A stretch of DNA of 64,000 bases. It comes from JACMLD01 sp047602295. GTDB taxonomy: Bacteria; Bacteroidota; Bacteroidia; Chitinophagales; Chitinophagaceae. Position numbers and translations under genes: made by a program. Below the pieces are notes generated by a model. That model had not been told where the DNA came from. It did not search any database and saw nothing but the letters and a program-made list of their open reading frames with translations. The stretch covers positions 4,526,001-4,590,000 of the forward strand of contig JASGHP010000001.1 of assembly GCA_047602295.1 (NCBI GenBank), read 5' to 3'. Positions 19,101-25,874 of the stretch are shown here, piece by piece; position 1 is the stretch's first letter, and every line of letters begins with the position of its first letter.

Positions 19101-19270
19101 CTGCTGATAGCAATAGGAGTTCCCTTGCCAACTCCCGGATCGGTATCAATAAAAGATTCAGCAGCCGTAATGTTTTGCGGTGCTGCAGGTATTGCCGGGT
19201 AGGCCGGGTCTTGCGCATACACAAATGCAGTGGCACACAGCAATAGTAGCGTGTATAAAATTTTTTGCAT
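13130..19270 (-). CDS. Giant repeat-containing surface protein with CARDB domains and T9SS sorting tail
   Basis: This 2046-residue protein has a signal peptide (1-20, ending VYAQ) and a type A type IX sorting domain at the C terminus (WKVYPNPAQRFVTVSG onward, ending KIIKQ), so it should be exported and attached to or released from the cell surface. In order it shows five tandem repeats of about 83 residues (about 33-437, each with AEYFIDTDPGFG and HRLYIRTKN), two Hydin/choice-of-anchor-D-type domains (about 440-640), a region with a Ca-binding-like DLNGDGDFND loop, about five CARDB-like adhesion domains with recurrent NNN motifs, a carboxypeptidase-regulatory-like domain, and the tail. It is probably an adhesin or matrix protein. 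It lies 158 bases downstream of the beta-helix gene and may be cotranscribed. Confidence 0.9.
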   Translation of the reverse strand: MQKILYTLLLLCATAFVYAQDPAYPAIPAAPQNITAAESFIDTDPGVGKGTPIAISSAVNLSNLSAVINVTGLSNGAHRLYIRTRNAEGNWSITSVKEFLYDADVAYISAPPAAQNIVAAEYFIDTDPGFGAGTTIAITPGINLSNVSVSVNTAGLTNGTHRLYIRTKNNEGRWSMSLVKDFIVDFDFTYPAAPVAAQNIIAAEYFIDSDPGFGSGTVISITPGLNLSNVSVAVNTTGLTIGTHRLYIRTKSNEGRWNLTQVKDFIVDVDYSYPAAPVAAQNITSAEYFIDTDPGFGAGTAISITAGTNLSAVNASVNTTGLSIGVHRLYLRTKNAEGRWGLTQVSDFVVNSDYSYPVAPAAAQNITGAEYFIDTDPGFGNATAISITPGVDIANASVAVNTTGLSSGAHTLYLRTKNAEGKWSLVNKAVFNTSFIAVTPDTISFGSTPINIPIEKNVVVKNNSSTNQSITGITTHAPFSVNATVPVVIGAGLSDTLKVRFLPTAVGTYPDSVVLQTSAGNYTVQLNGSGIAQTTSWTIDPANGIAFGNVAVNATANGSLTLRNTGNIDIALSAVTFTDPAFTASYTAGTVVPVNGSINLPISFTPTAVAAYSTQIKVESSTSNAGALTTVLSGNGYSPGAPPVIQYVPAAPYSGTKGVNPAVGQTGLYTYKILYKSSNNRPPQLNYPKVGIDLNGDGDFNDIDEGTFNMVKEGSSTDYITGVVYSYTFNHTNNNNNAGYQFFATDDNGNAATGLNIGYVAGPIITSQTLDLRIFANDISFSKTNPLPGEAFTMTATVTNSTAVPATNVPVKFYRDTILMGSDVIPSVGAFSSATITRSLNFAAEGFYPIKVWIDSSNTLGESNILNNYAIRPIVVGSPNLPGGITVTTTASIQQCPQLKVLISGHAVYFGTGSPTAVAGAQVTINTGTQLINTTTDANGNYSYLLTGVPCNVTFAYTVSVTDFTFTSSLVTNSMAMPCPAPNACAVPVSQGGVSVAVNTSQCGNLVGSNANMNFTVKYRERDITNMWSLFDEIENDVLQIFKDGVLVETIPSADHSHAPGEVRVIPVSLPLSSTDPVNISAVLSYTYVEYRQIPDNFYKGLHIPMTATGGGTIQPALNLPDLVIQNFSQTSFGGFSFVDANVKCGPAGSHKVLIFDSIPGGASTLVQTTTVASLNGLQGITITYSDPNITPGTHIIKIVIDPDIDVDEQSKGNNVFIASVIVPKPDLTITKIEASQTALSIGSNVKFVATVKNTGKRSGAFKVSFMVNGVQLGAKKTVNFVAEKDSVYVSSDTYTVTTADSDCAIPVTASADVDFEVDELVENNNDAQMDFASDIAPVQLSNEVGSAGNPVVVRVNTSNQFYPAIRNFGQRDVSNVSVKYVLAGNVIGTGNIATVRAGVRYASFGSFTHTFTTPGDFTVTVTTDTANAICEINEGNNIGSFHIRVTDSKPDFEVLSQYISPSSLNPNAGQSITIVGTVKNMGGKPTAANKLRFLVDDIQLGNDVVINALQPGADTTVAATATYSSIISGVKVMKLVADPDNSLTEEREDNNEATRTMIVGEAPDMARSQAGAIRFNPGGFSKGDSVIVSYSIKNNGVRDGAAWVRFLIFDENNALTTIDSVPFTLAAGGNMVVSKKMLFSVDKGNVVAQIVRCTPDEFDFLNNDDTLAFSTVMKLKASTTVNANVDMKAALQDEVPGWIGGKLVLGDYDLIVNGVVTNFDTAHYVVTNGTGRLKFINSNVENTFPVSASLNSTNFVKINNTGTPDNFAVRVAPYVLKQGNGGDTIKAGYVNRTWFIEEDIAGGSNATVTFNWNTEDEQSGFDRAISRSAHYTSSWQLGDVGNAQTEANGQYSKTQAGYTSFSPFTVTSVNAALPLRLLQFTAAAKANSAELKWQTTNEVNTSHFVVQHSTDGLQFTEIGNVAAYNRSGNNNYSFVHAPIAEGLHYYRLKMVDIDGQFTYSDSRLIRIDANAVWKVYPNPAQRFVTVSGIEANGMINITTLDGKLLKQVITNSNTLLMDVSNLPGGVYILTYTNHGKMQQQKIIKQ
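17950..19175 (-). repeat. Five in-frame tandem repeats of about 249 bp inside the giant gene
   Basis: Five units, each coding for about 83 residues, open with QNI..AEYFID and contain TRTKN-type strands before a FIVD...YP..P linker. The first unit is the most diverged and the fifth is slightly short. The similarity at DNA level makes unequal recombination, and hence copy-number variation between strains, likely. Confidence 0.8.
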
Positions 19271-19428
19271 TGTTGGTTATTTTAGGGCTGTTTATACAAT
19301 ACACCGCTCCTATTGCAGCTACCATTCTCAATGGCAAATGCTGCAATGCTGCTGCATACCGTAATTGACAGAAGGTACAAGCCGCATTGGTTTATTCCAT
19401 TCCTTTGCAGCCCGTACTGGTTACATGC

Positions 19429-20470
19429 TTAGTTATTATTGCGGGAGCTGAATGAAACATTCATTGTTGAGCTGCCCGAAGGAATGGATGTTGGCACCGT
19501 GTAGGTGTATATGGAAGGGATATTGGGGATACCGGAGAGTTTATAAGGATTCTGTAGCACCATAAGCACCACAATCAGGATTGGTAACAGCACCTACTGT
19601 AAGACCTGCACCAATTGCAGGTGAACCAGCTTTTAATACTACACGTGAATCAAGACTGCCAGTAGTACCGCCTACAAATACATTTGCCATATTTACATTC
19701 ACCTGGTTGTTGGTTGCAGTGCCGGGCAATGTTTGATTGGCTTGGAAAAGATTGTTTTTAATAGTGCAGTTGGTGAAATTGCAAGCATAGGTGGTATACA
19801 AAATATTATTGGCAAAATATGCATTTTGTAAAGTAACACCGGAACCGCCATAAAAACTGTTGTTGCGAATAACATTATTGGAACCACTGAGTATGGGCAT
19901 ATTAATATAGGAGTTATAAAAAATATTATTCTCCGCTGTAAAATTTGTAACAACAACACTGCTTGTAGAATTAATATTTCCAGAGTTGAGGAAAAAGCAT
20001 TTGCGTACAGAAACATTATCGGAAACAGCACTTTCAAAATAAATTCCATTAAAAAAATAGACACGTTCAAAACTTATATTGTCACCTCCGTTCATATAAA
20101 CAGACCCTACAAAGGTTACACCGAGAAACTTGGTACCATCCGCCCCTGCACCAATTCTCATAAACGGAAGCATTCCTTCGATAGTTACAGCTTGCAAACC
20201 CGGATTGTATGGTTCATTTGTATTGGCTGGATTTAAGAAATAACCCGGGCCAATAAAAATCAGTTTTTTTGTTAGCGTTAAACTGTTGGTGGCATAAGCC
20301 GTTGTGCTGGACTCCAGGTGGATAGTGTCTCCGGCAGTTGCAGCGTTAATGGCTTCCCAGGCTGTTGTATAATCTGCGTTAACACCTGCATTGTTATTAA
20401 CACGCCAGATTTTTGCACTGGCACATACTGATACTAACATCAATAGTAAAAGAGAGGATAAATATTTCAT
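19429..20470 (-). pseudogene. Exported right-handed beta-helix protein, frameshifted near the 3' end
   Basis: The protein has a signal peptide (ending ASAK) and a series of Asn-rich short strands (IRNNSF, VSVRKCF, IKNNLFQ) typical of a parallel beta-helix, as in pectin-lyase-like or adhesin-like proteins. As written it stops at 19541 after DCGAYGATESL, 309 residues. In the next frame the DNA continues as PYKLSGIPNIPSIYTYTVP and further residues up to TAA at 19429-19431, a tail I recall from many Bacteroidota surface proteins. Removing one A of GAAT near 19548-19550 joins them as ATDPYKLSG. The extended protein would be about 346 residues. Divergent from a two-component system and upstream of the giant surface-protein gene. 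Confidence 0.82.
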
Positions 20471-20519
20471 GTTGGTTGATTTTAGATGCTAAAAGTATTT
20501 TCATTTAGTGCTTTCCCTT

Positions 20520-20574
20520 ATCATGGAAAAACAGGATATTTATTTAAAATGAAAAAATCATGGAAAAACGGGAT
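20520..20574. repeat. Pair of 18-bp direct repeats in a divergent promoter region
   Basis: The sequence atcatggaaaaacaggat (20520-20537) recurs as atcatggaaaaacgggat (20557-20574), one difference in 18 bases, 37 bases apart. They sit between the divergent beta-helix and sensor-kinase genes, 60-114 bases from the kinase start, and are candidate regulator sites. Confidence 0.6.
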
Positions 20575-20633
20575 GACTCCCACATGGCCATTTCATTTAT
20601 TTGTAGAATGGAACTAAAAGCGTTTTCACCAGC

Positions 20634-22589
20634 ATGAGATTAATTTTAGTAGCAGCATTTATATGTATTGGCAGTTTTGTTTTGCACGCCCAGTCACCAA
20701 GGGAAAGGGATAGTTTATTTAAAGTATTAAACTCCACCAAAGCAGATACCAGCAAAATAAAATTGTATCTGCTTGTGGGTAACACCTTTGAATCTAATGA
20801 TGAAGACAGCGCAAAATTTTATTTTAAAAAAGCGGGCGACCTGAGTAAAAAAATCAATTACTCCTGGGGTTATTATAAATACCTCACTTCATACGGCAAT
20901 GCGCTGCTGGCACATGGTAAAAACGATTCTTCGATTTATTACCAGCAAAAAGCGTATGAAACTGCTACGCAAATGAAAGACAGCCTGAATATGGGCATAT
21001 CACTTTTTAATATTGGCATTAATTATACGCAGAAAGCTGATTATACCAAAGCCATAGAATATTCTTTGCAGGGAAAACAAATAATTGAAAAAGCCGGCGA
21101 TAAAAGACTGGAAATGCAAATGAACGATGCTTTGCAGGTATTGTACAATGCACGTACAGAATACAAGAAAGCAGTTGTTTTTGGCGAGATGGCGCTTGCA
21201 CAGGCCCGTGAGCTAAAAGACATGGATATGGTGGCGCAATGTCTTATCAATCTTTCCATGAATTATGTAGAATTAAAAGAAATTCAAAAGTGCAATACTT
21301 CGTTGGAAGAGGCTTTGAAAATAAGTGAAGAGCTGGGCAATTTGCGCTTTAAAGCAACCACGCTGGAAAACCTTGCAGCAATAGGCCTTAAAGAAAGAGA
21401 TATTCCACGTACTATTAAATATGCTAACCAGGGCCTTGATTTATACAAACAAGTTGGATCTCTTGATGGACAGGCCACCGCTTTGCGTGCACTGGCAACC
21501 TGCTACCTGCAACTAAAGGATAACAAAAAAGCAATGGAATATGCACAGCAATCGCTGGATATAGACAGAAAAAATAATTATAAACGTGAAGAAGCTTCTA
21601 TATTAAGATTGATGTCTTACATAGCGTATGCAAAAGGAGATGCTCGCGACGGTCTTGATTATGATGATAAGAGCAATGCAATGCTGGAAGATCTGATGAA
21701 AGATATTTTGTCTCAACAATCTTCAGACCTTGAAAAGAAATATGAAACAGAAAAAAAAGAAGCACAGATAAAAGAATTGCAGGCAGAAAAAAAAGTTCAT
21801 GAACTAACCATCCGCCAAAAAAATATTCTTAATTACAGTTTGGTGGCAGGCGCTTGCATATTGCTGATTATCTCATTGCTATCGTACCGTACTTATAAGC
21901 AAAAGCAAAAGTTGCAGCAACAACGCATCAGTGAGCTGGAAACAGAAAAACAATTAACCGCTACCGAAGCCGTGCTAAAAGGAGAAGAGCAGGAAAGAAC
22001 AAGACTGGCGAAAGATTTGCACGATGGCCTTGGTGGCATGCTTAGTGGCATTAAATTCTCAATGAATACTATGAAAGGTAACCTGATTATGACACCGGAA
22101 AACCAGCAGGCTTTTGAAAGAAGCATGGATATGCTGGACAGTTCTATCCGCGAAATGCGTCGCGTAGCACACAATATGATGCCAGAGACATTGGTTAAAT
22201 TTGGATTAGACACTGCTTTAAATGATTTTTGCAACGACATTAACCAGTCTGGCGCATTGCGGGTAAGTTATCAGTCAATTGGAATGGAAGGTGCAGACAT
22301 TGATCAAACAACTGCGGTTACACTTTACCGTATTGTGCAGGAGCTGGTGAACAACAGTATTAAACATGCTGCAGCTAAATCTGTCATTGTGCAGCTTACT
22401 AAAACAAATGGCGACTTGTCTGTTACCGTAGAAGATGATGGAAAAGGTTTTGATACCAATATCCTAAAGCAATCCAAAGGCATTGGCTGGAGCAATATCC
22501 AAAACAGGGTAGAATTTTTAAAAGGCAGGATAGATGTGAATGCTGCACCCGGCAAAGGCACTTCTGTTTTGATTGAAATAAACGCATAA
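20634..22589 (+). CDS. TPR-containing sensor histidine kinase (NarL-type)
   Basis: This 651-residue kinase has a signal peptide (to about 20, ending LHAQ), a periplasmic TPR region (about 40-370), one transmembrane helix (about 398-420), a coiled linker, a HisKA_3 dimerisation segment with phosphoacceptor His463 in AKDLHDGLGG, and a HATPase domain with the N box VQELVNNSIKHA and a DDGKGFD Gly box. It should autophosphorylate and pass phosphate to the adjoining response regulator, whose ATG follows its TAA directly. The ligand for the TPR sensor is unknown. It is divergent from the beta-helix/giant-protein genes, which may be its targets. Confidence 0.93.
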   Translation: MRLILVAAFICIGSFVLHAQSPRERDSLFKVLNSTKADTSKIKLYLLVGNTFESNDEDSAKFYFKKAGDLSKKINYSWGYYKYLTSYGNALLAHGKNDSSIYYQQKAYETATQMKDSLNMGISLFNIGINYTQKADYTKAIEYSLQGKQIIEKAGDKRLEMQMNDALQVLYNARTEYKKAVVFGEMALAQARELKDMDMVAQCLINLSMNYVELKEIQKCNTSLEEALKISEELGNLRFKATTLENLAAIGLKERDIPRTIKYANQGLDLYKQVGSLDGQATALRALATCYLQLKDNKKAMEYAQQSLDIDRKNNYKREEASILRLMSYIAYAKGDARDGLDYDDKSNAMLEDLMKDILSQQSSDLEKKYETEKKEAQIKELQAEKKVHELTIRQKNILNYSLVAGACILLIISLLSYRTYKQKQKLQQQRISELETEKQLTATEAVLKGEEQERTRLAKDLHDGLGGMLSGIKFSMNTMKGNLIMTPENQQAFERSMDMLDSSIREMRRVAHNMMPETLVKFGLDTALNDFCNDINQSGALRVSYQSIGMEGADIDQTTAVTLYRIVQELVNNSIKHAAAKSVIVQLTKTNGDLSVTVEDDGKGFDTNILKQSKGIGWSNIQNRVEFLKGRIDVNAAPGKGTSVLIEINA

Positions 22590-23207
22590 ATGAAAATAAA
22601 AGTTTTTATTACAGACGATCATTACATGGTAGTAGAGGGCATTCGCTCTTTGCTGCAATACGAACCAGATATTGAATGGATGGGTCATGCCATGAATGCC
22701 GCATCTTGCCTGGCATTCTTGCAGCAACAATTGCCGGATATAATCTTAATGGACATTAATCTGCCGGATAAAAGCGGCATAGAACTTTGCAAGGAAGTTT
22801 TACAAAAACATCCTGGTGTATACGTTATTGGTCTTAGCACTTTTAATCAGCAGAGCTTTATTCAAAAAATGATAGACAATGGCGCCAGTGGTTATGTATT
22901 AAAAAACGCGACGCAACAAGAGCTGATGGAAGGCATAAGAACAGTAATGCATGGCAAACAGTATTTAAGCCATGAAGCCGCTCAATCATTACGTAAAACG
23001 CCCAGTGGCACCACGCCTGTACTAACTCGCAGGGAAAAAGAAGTATTGGAATTGATTGCTGAAGGGCTGACCAACAATGAGATTGCTGAAAAACTTTTTA
23101 TTGCCGTTGCTACAGTAGAAACACACCGCAAAAACCTGCTGGCAAAATTTGAAGCAAAGAACGTGGCATCATTAGTAAAAATGGCGGTTCAGATGCAAGT
23201 GATATAA
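22590..23207 (+). CDS. LuxR/NarL-family response regulator
   Basis: The 205-residue protein has a receiver domain (about 3-120) with the acceptor Asp55 in LMDINLPD and a conserved Lys region KNAT, and a C-terminal LuxR-type helix-turn-helix (about 145-200) with LTRREKEVLELIAEGLTNNE and FIAVATVETHRKN. Its start abuts the kinase stop, so the two form a two-component pair and should be cotranscribed. Targets are not known; the paired repeats at 20520-20574 are candidate binding sites. Confidence 0.95.
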   Translation: MKIKVFITDDHYMVVEGIRSLLQYEPDIEWMGHAMNAASCLAFLQQQLPDIILMDINLPDKSGIELCKEVLQKHPGVYVIGLSTFNQQSFIQKMIDNGASGYVLKNATQQELMEGIRTVMHGKQYLSHEAAQSLRKTPSGTTPVLTRREKEVLELIAEGLTNNEIAEKLFIAVATVETHRKNLLAKFEAKNVASLVKMAVQMQVI

Positions 23208-23229
23208 GCTGATTACTAAAACAAATAAG

Positions 23230-23257
23230 TCAAAAGTAAAAATTCAAAAGTAAAAAG
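23230..23257. repeat. 14-bp tandem duplication
   Basis: tcaaaagtaaaaat (23230-23243) is followed at once by tcaaaagtaaaaag (23244-23257). It is part of the repeat-rich gap between the convergent response regulator and GMC oxidoreductase genes. Low-complexity segments of this kind are common in Bacteroidota intergenic DNA. Confidence 0.5.
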
Positions 23258-23293
23258 CCGGAAAACAGCCTTGCTTTACAAATAGCAACAACT

Positions 23294-23331
23294 ACTTGCA
23301 GCTTGTAGCTAACAGCTTGCAGCTTTCCTCA
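23294..23331. repeat. Dispersed 38-bp intergenic repeat, copy 2
   Basis: This element matches the copy at 6739-6776 at about 34 of 38 positions, including the shared end gcagctttcctca. As in copy 1, its last three bases are the stop codon of the neighbouring minus-strand gene, here the GMC oxidoreductase. Confidence 0.7.
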
Positions 23332-25059
23332 AATATTTCCTCTCTTCAATTCATTCACAGCAAAATCTGCTGCACGTGCCGTTAACGCCATATAAGTTAA
23401 AGAAGGATTCTGACATGCGCTGCTTGTCATGCAAGCACCATCTGTTACAAAAACATTTTTAGCATCCCACACCTGGTTATAATTGTTTAGCACAGATGTT
23501 TTAGCATCCCTGCCCATTCTTGCGCTGCCCATTTCGTGTATGCCCTGGCCTATATTGTAATCCTTATCCCAGGTGGTAATATCTTTTACACCTGCAGCTT
23601 CAAACATTGCTACCAGTTCCTTGATGATATCCTTGCGCATCTTCAATTCATTCTCTTTTAATTCAGCATCCATTGTAAGCACTGGCAATCCCCATTTATC
23701 TTTTACTGTTTTGTTTAAATAAATTCTATTATCGTGATAAGGCAATATCTCTCCAAAACCTGTAGCGCCAATTGTCCAGCCACCCGGTTCTGTAAGTGCA
23801 TCTTTAAAACCTGCGCCAATGTTCAACTCTGCAATTTCTCTGCCCCAGCCTTGCCTGCTGGCACTGCCCTGGTAACCATATCCTCTTAAAAAATCTCTTT
23901 TATCTCCATACAAATTTGCAAACCGGGAAATATAAAAACCGTTTGCTCTTCTGCCATAATAATACTTGTCTTCAAACCCTTCTACCCTGCCCTGCGCACC
24001 CAACATGTAATGATGATCCATAATGTTGTGCCCAAGTTCTCCGCTGCTGCTGCCCAGTCCATCGGGCCATATATCCGTTGCAGAATTCATTAACACCCAG
24101 GCACTGTTTAATGCAGATGCATTTAAGAAAACAATCTTAGAATGATACTCGTATGTTTTATTGTTCTCTGCATCCAGCACTTCTACACCGGTTGCTTTCT
24201 TTGTGTCTTTGTTGTAAATAATTTTTGTAACAATGCTCCATGGACGCACAGTAAGATTGCCCGTAGCCATTGCAGCTGGCAACGTAGAAGATTGTGTACT
24301 AAAATAACCACCAAACGGGCAGCCTTCCCAACAACGATTTCTAAACTGGCATTTAGTACGGCCAGGTATTGCCTGCGTAAGATTGGCAACACGCCCAATA
24401 AACATGTGCCGCTGATTATTGTATTTCTCTTTTATTCTTGCAGCCACATCTTTCTCTACACAATTAAGATCCATTGGCGGCAGAAAATGTCCATCGGGTA
24501 AATGAGGAAGCCCTTCTGCCGAGCCACTGATGCCCGCAAATTTCTCTACATAATCGTACCAGGGGATCATCTCTTTATAACGAATGGGCCAATCAATGGC
24601 AATACCATCTTTTGCATTGGCTTCAAAATCTGTATCGCTCAGGCGATAGCTTTGGCGGCCCCATAAAATAGAACGGCCACCTACCTGGTAACTTCTCCAC
24701 CAGGCAAAAGGCTTGTCCTGCACATAAGGAGATTCCTTTTCATTCACCCATGAATCTATTACAGCTTCCTGTGCAGCCGTGCCATACATAGCCCAATCGC
24801 GTGAAATAACAGGATTGTCTTTTTTATATTGAAGGGTGGCTTTTCCGCGATGTGCAAAATCCCAGGGGTCTTTTGTTGCAGATGCATAATCCTTTACATG
24901 CTCATGCGGGCGACCACGCTCCAGCATCAAAACTTTTAAACCTTTCTCAGTTAGTTCTTTTGCGGCCCAGCCGCCGCTGATTCCCGAACCAATTACTATA
25001 GCGTCAAAAGTATTATTAGCAGCAGCTTTGTTATTTACATTAAGTGTATCCCCAGGCAT
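23329..25059 (-). CDS. GMC-family FAD-dependent oxidoreductase
   Basis: The 576-residue protein belongs to the glucose-methanol-choline oxidoreductases, with the FAD-binding motif IVIGSGISGG at about 21-30, an NAD-less alcohol or sugar dehydrogenase-like core, and the C-terminal signature GIHEMGSARMG plus CQNPSLTYMALTARAADFA with the catalytic His and Asn. It resembles the gluconate/fructose dehydrogenase large subunit, which usually has a small Tat-exported partner; no such partner is adjacent and there is no obvious signal peptide, so export is uncertain. Substrate unknown. The stop codon overlaps a dispersed repeat. Confidence 0.9.
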   Translation of the reverse strand: MPGDTLNVNNKAAANNTFDAIVIGSGISGGWAAKELTEKGLKVLMLERGRPHEHVKDYASATKDPWDFAHRGKATLQYKKDNPVISRDWAMYGTAAQEAVIDSWVNEKESPYVQDKPFAWWRSYQVGGRSILWGRQSYRLSDTDFEANAKDGIAIDWPIRYKEMIPWYDYVEKFAGISGSAEGLPHLPDGHFLPPMDLNCVEKDVAARIKEKYNNQRHMFIGRVANLTQAIPGRTKCQFRNRCWEGCPFGGYFSTQSSTLPAAMATGNLTVRPWSIVTKIIYNKDTKKATGVEVLDAENNKTYEYHSKIVFLNASALNSAWVLMNSATDIWPDGLGSSSGELGHNIMDHHYMLGAQGRVEGFEDKYYYGRRANGFYISRFANLYGDKRDFLRGYGYQGSASRQGWGREIAELNIGAGFKDALTEPGGWTIGATGFGEILPYHDNRIYLNKTVKDKWGLPVLTMDAELKENELKMRKDIIKELVAMFEAAGVKDITTWDKDYNIGQGIHEMGSARMGRDAKTSVLNNYNQVWDAKNVFVTDGACMTSSACQNPSLTYMALTARAADFAVNELKRGNI

Positions 25060-25338
25060 AGGTTTTAATAGATGGTTGAATATGAAAATAACCCATTAGC
25101 CGCAGAATTGAGGGTTTGGATAAAATAGTACAAATAATTGTAAAAAATCCTTTCACAGAAAGGTTTGATACAATTTTGGGGGACCTCAAAAATCCCTCTT
25201 CACTTATAGCTATATCATATGGAAAGCAACTAAGGCAAACTGGTAAATTTTATAAGCATACTAACAGTCATGCACATGGCATAATTTATGATAAATATGC
25301 AATGGACAAGGTTTAATGGTTGATGGACCAGTTAATGC

Positions 25339-25363
25339 TCCCCGCACAAAGCGGGGATTTTTT
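25339..25363 (+). terminator. Plus-strand intrinsic terminator without a clear gene upstream
   Basis: A GC-rich stem (tccccgc, 25339-25345, with gcgggga, 25351-25357) and 5-base loop are followed by six T. Orientation is plus strand. No solid plus-strand gene precedes it, so it may end a small RNA or short-protein transcript. Confidence 0.75.
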
Positions 25364-25458
25364 GTACATATTGTGGAAATTCTTCCCAGCAAACATTCAA
25401 CAATAGCTTAAAAATACACTGGTATGATATTTTTAACATAGTTGTTAAACAAAACAAC

Positions 25459-25515
25459 ATGAAATTCTTTCTATTTATAGTATACCTTATCGTTATCACC
25501 TATTGCGTCATGTAG
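25459..25515 (+). CDS. Possible 18-residue hydrophobic micropeptide
   Basis: An ATG at 25459 opens a frame coding for MKFFLFIVYLIVITYCVM and then TAG. The product would be a single short membrane helix with one Lys near the start. An A-rich stretch precedes the ATG. Such peptides can be regulatory or toxin-like, but chance is a real alternative in AT-rich DNA. Confidence 0.2.
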   Translation: MKFFLFIVYLIVITYCVM

Positions 25516-25652
25516 TTTTTTAAAAATAGACTACCGGCAATCAGTAAGCGATTAATGAAAACCCTTAGGCTAAAATTAATTTTCCTGTTTTAATCCAAAA
25601 CAGTTTTATCTGCCAGAAACCCGCTGTATATTGTCGCATCCAAAATCCTTTT

Positions 25653-25859
25653 ATGAAAACCTCTTCTCCCAACCCGGATGGGCTAAATGCACGTGAAGTG
25701 CTGGAAAAAGCTGCACTAAAGAAAATTATCAAACATTATCCCGAAGCAAACAGGTTTAAAGGCCTGATAAAATTTGTTCCCAACGGCAATAAACTACAAC
25801 TCAATCTTGAAATGATAGATGCCTCATTAGCTTCTAAAATCAGGGAATTATTTCAATAA
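25653..25859 (+). CDS. Small hypothetical protein
   Basis: The 68-residue product contains a basic helix-rich segment (EKAALKKIIKHYPEANRF) and a short beta-like KFVPNGNKLQLNLEM stretch. I do not recognise the family. The ATG is preceded by an AT-rich region, and the stop lies 15 bases before the end of the convergent SDR gene. Coding-like composition and clean boundaries favour a real gene. Confidence 0.5.
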   Translation: MKTSSPNPDGLNAREVLEKAALKKIIKHYPEANRFKGLIKFVPNGNKLQLNLEMIDASLASKIRELFQ

Positions 25860-25874
25860 ATTTTTTGAAAGGAT

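Larger units (their letters stand above)
25060..25652. other. 593-base gene-poor stretch with a terminator and weak small frames
   Basis: Between the divergent GMC gene and a small protein gene I see no convincing long gene. A plus-strand frame of 66 residues (25116-25316) could start only at TTG and has no recognised similarity. Its stop is 23 bases before a good plus-strand terminator (25339-25363), which hints at a transcript ending there. A possible 18-residue hydrophobic peptide lies at 25459-25515. Confidence 0.5.

Noticed and set aside
17466..19246. Plus-strand frames opposite the giant repeat protein
   Set aside because: They are shadows of a repetitive coding gene and mirror its repeat period.
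25116..25316. 66-residue plus-strand frame in the gap after the GMC gene
   Set aside because: Needs a TTG start, shows no recognisable family, and is not supported beyond its closeness to a terminator.
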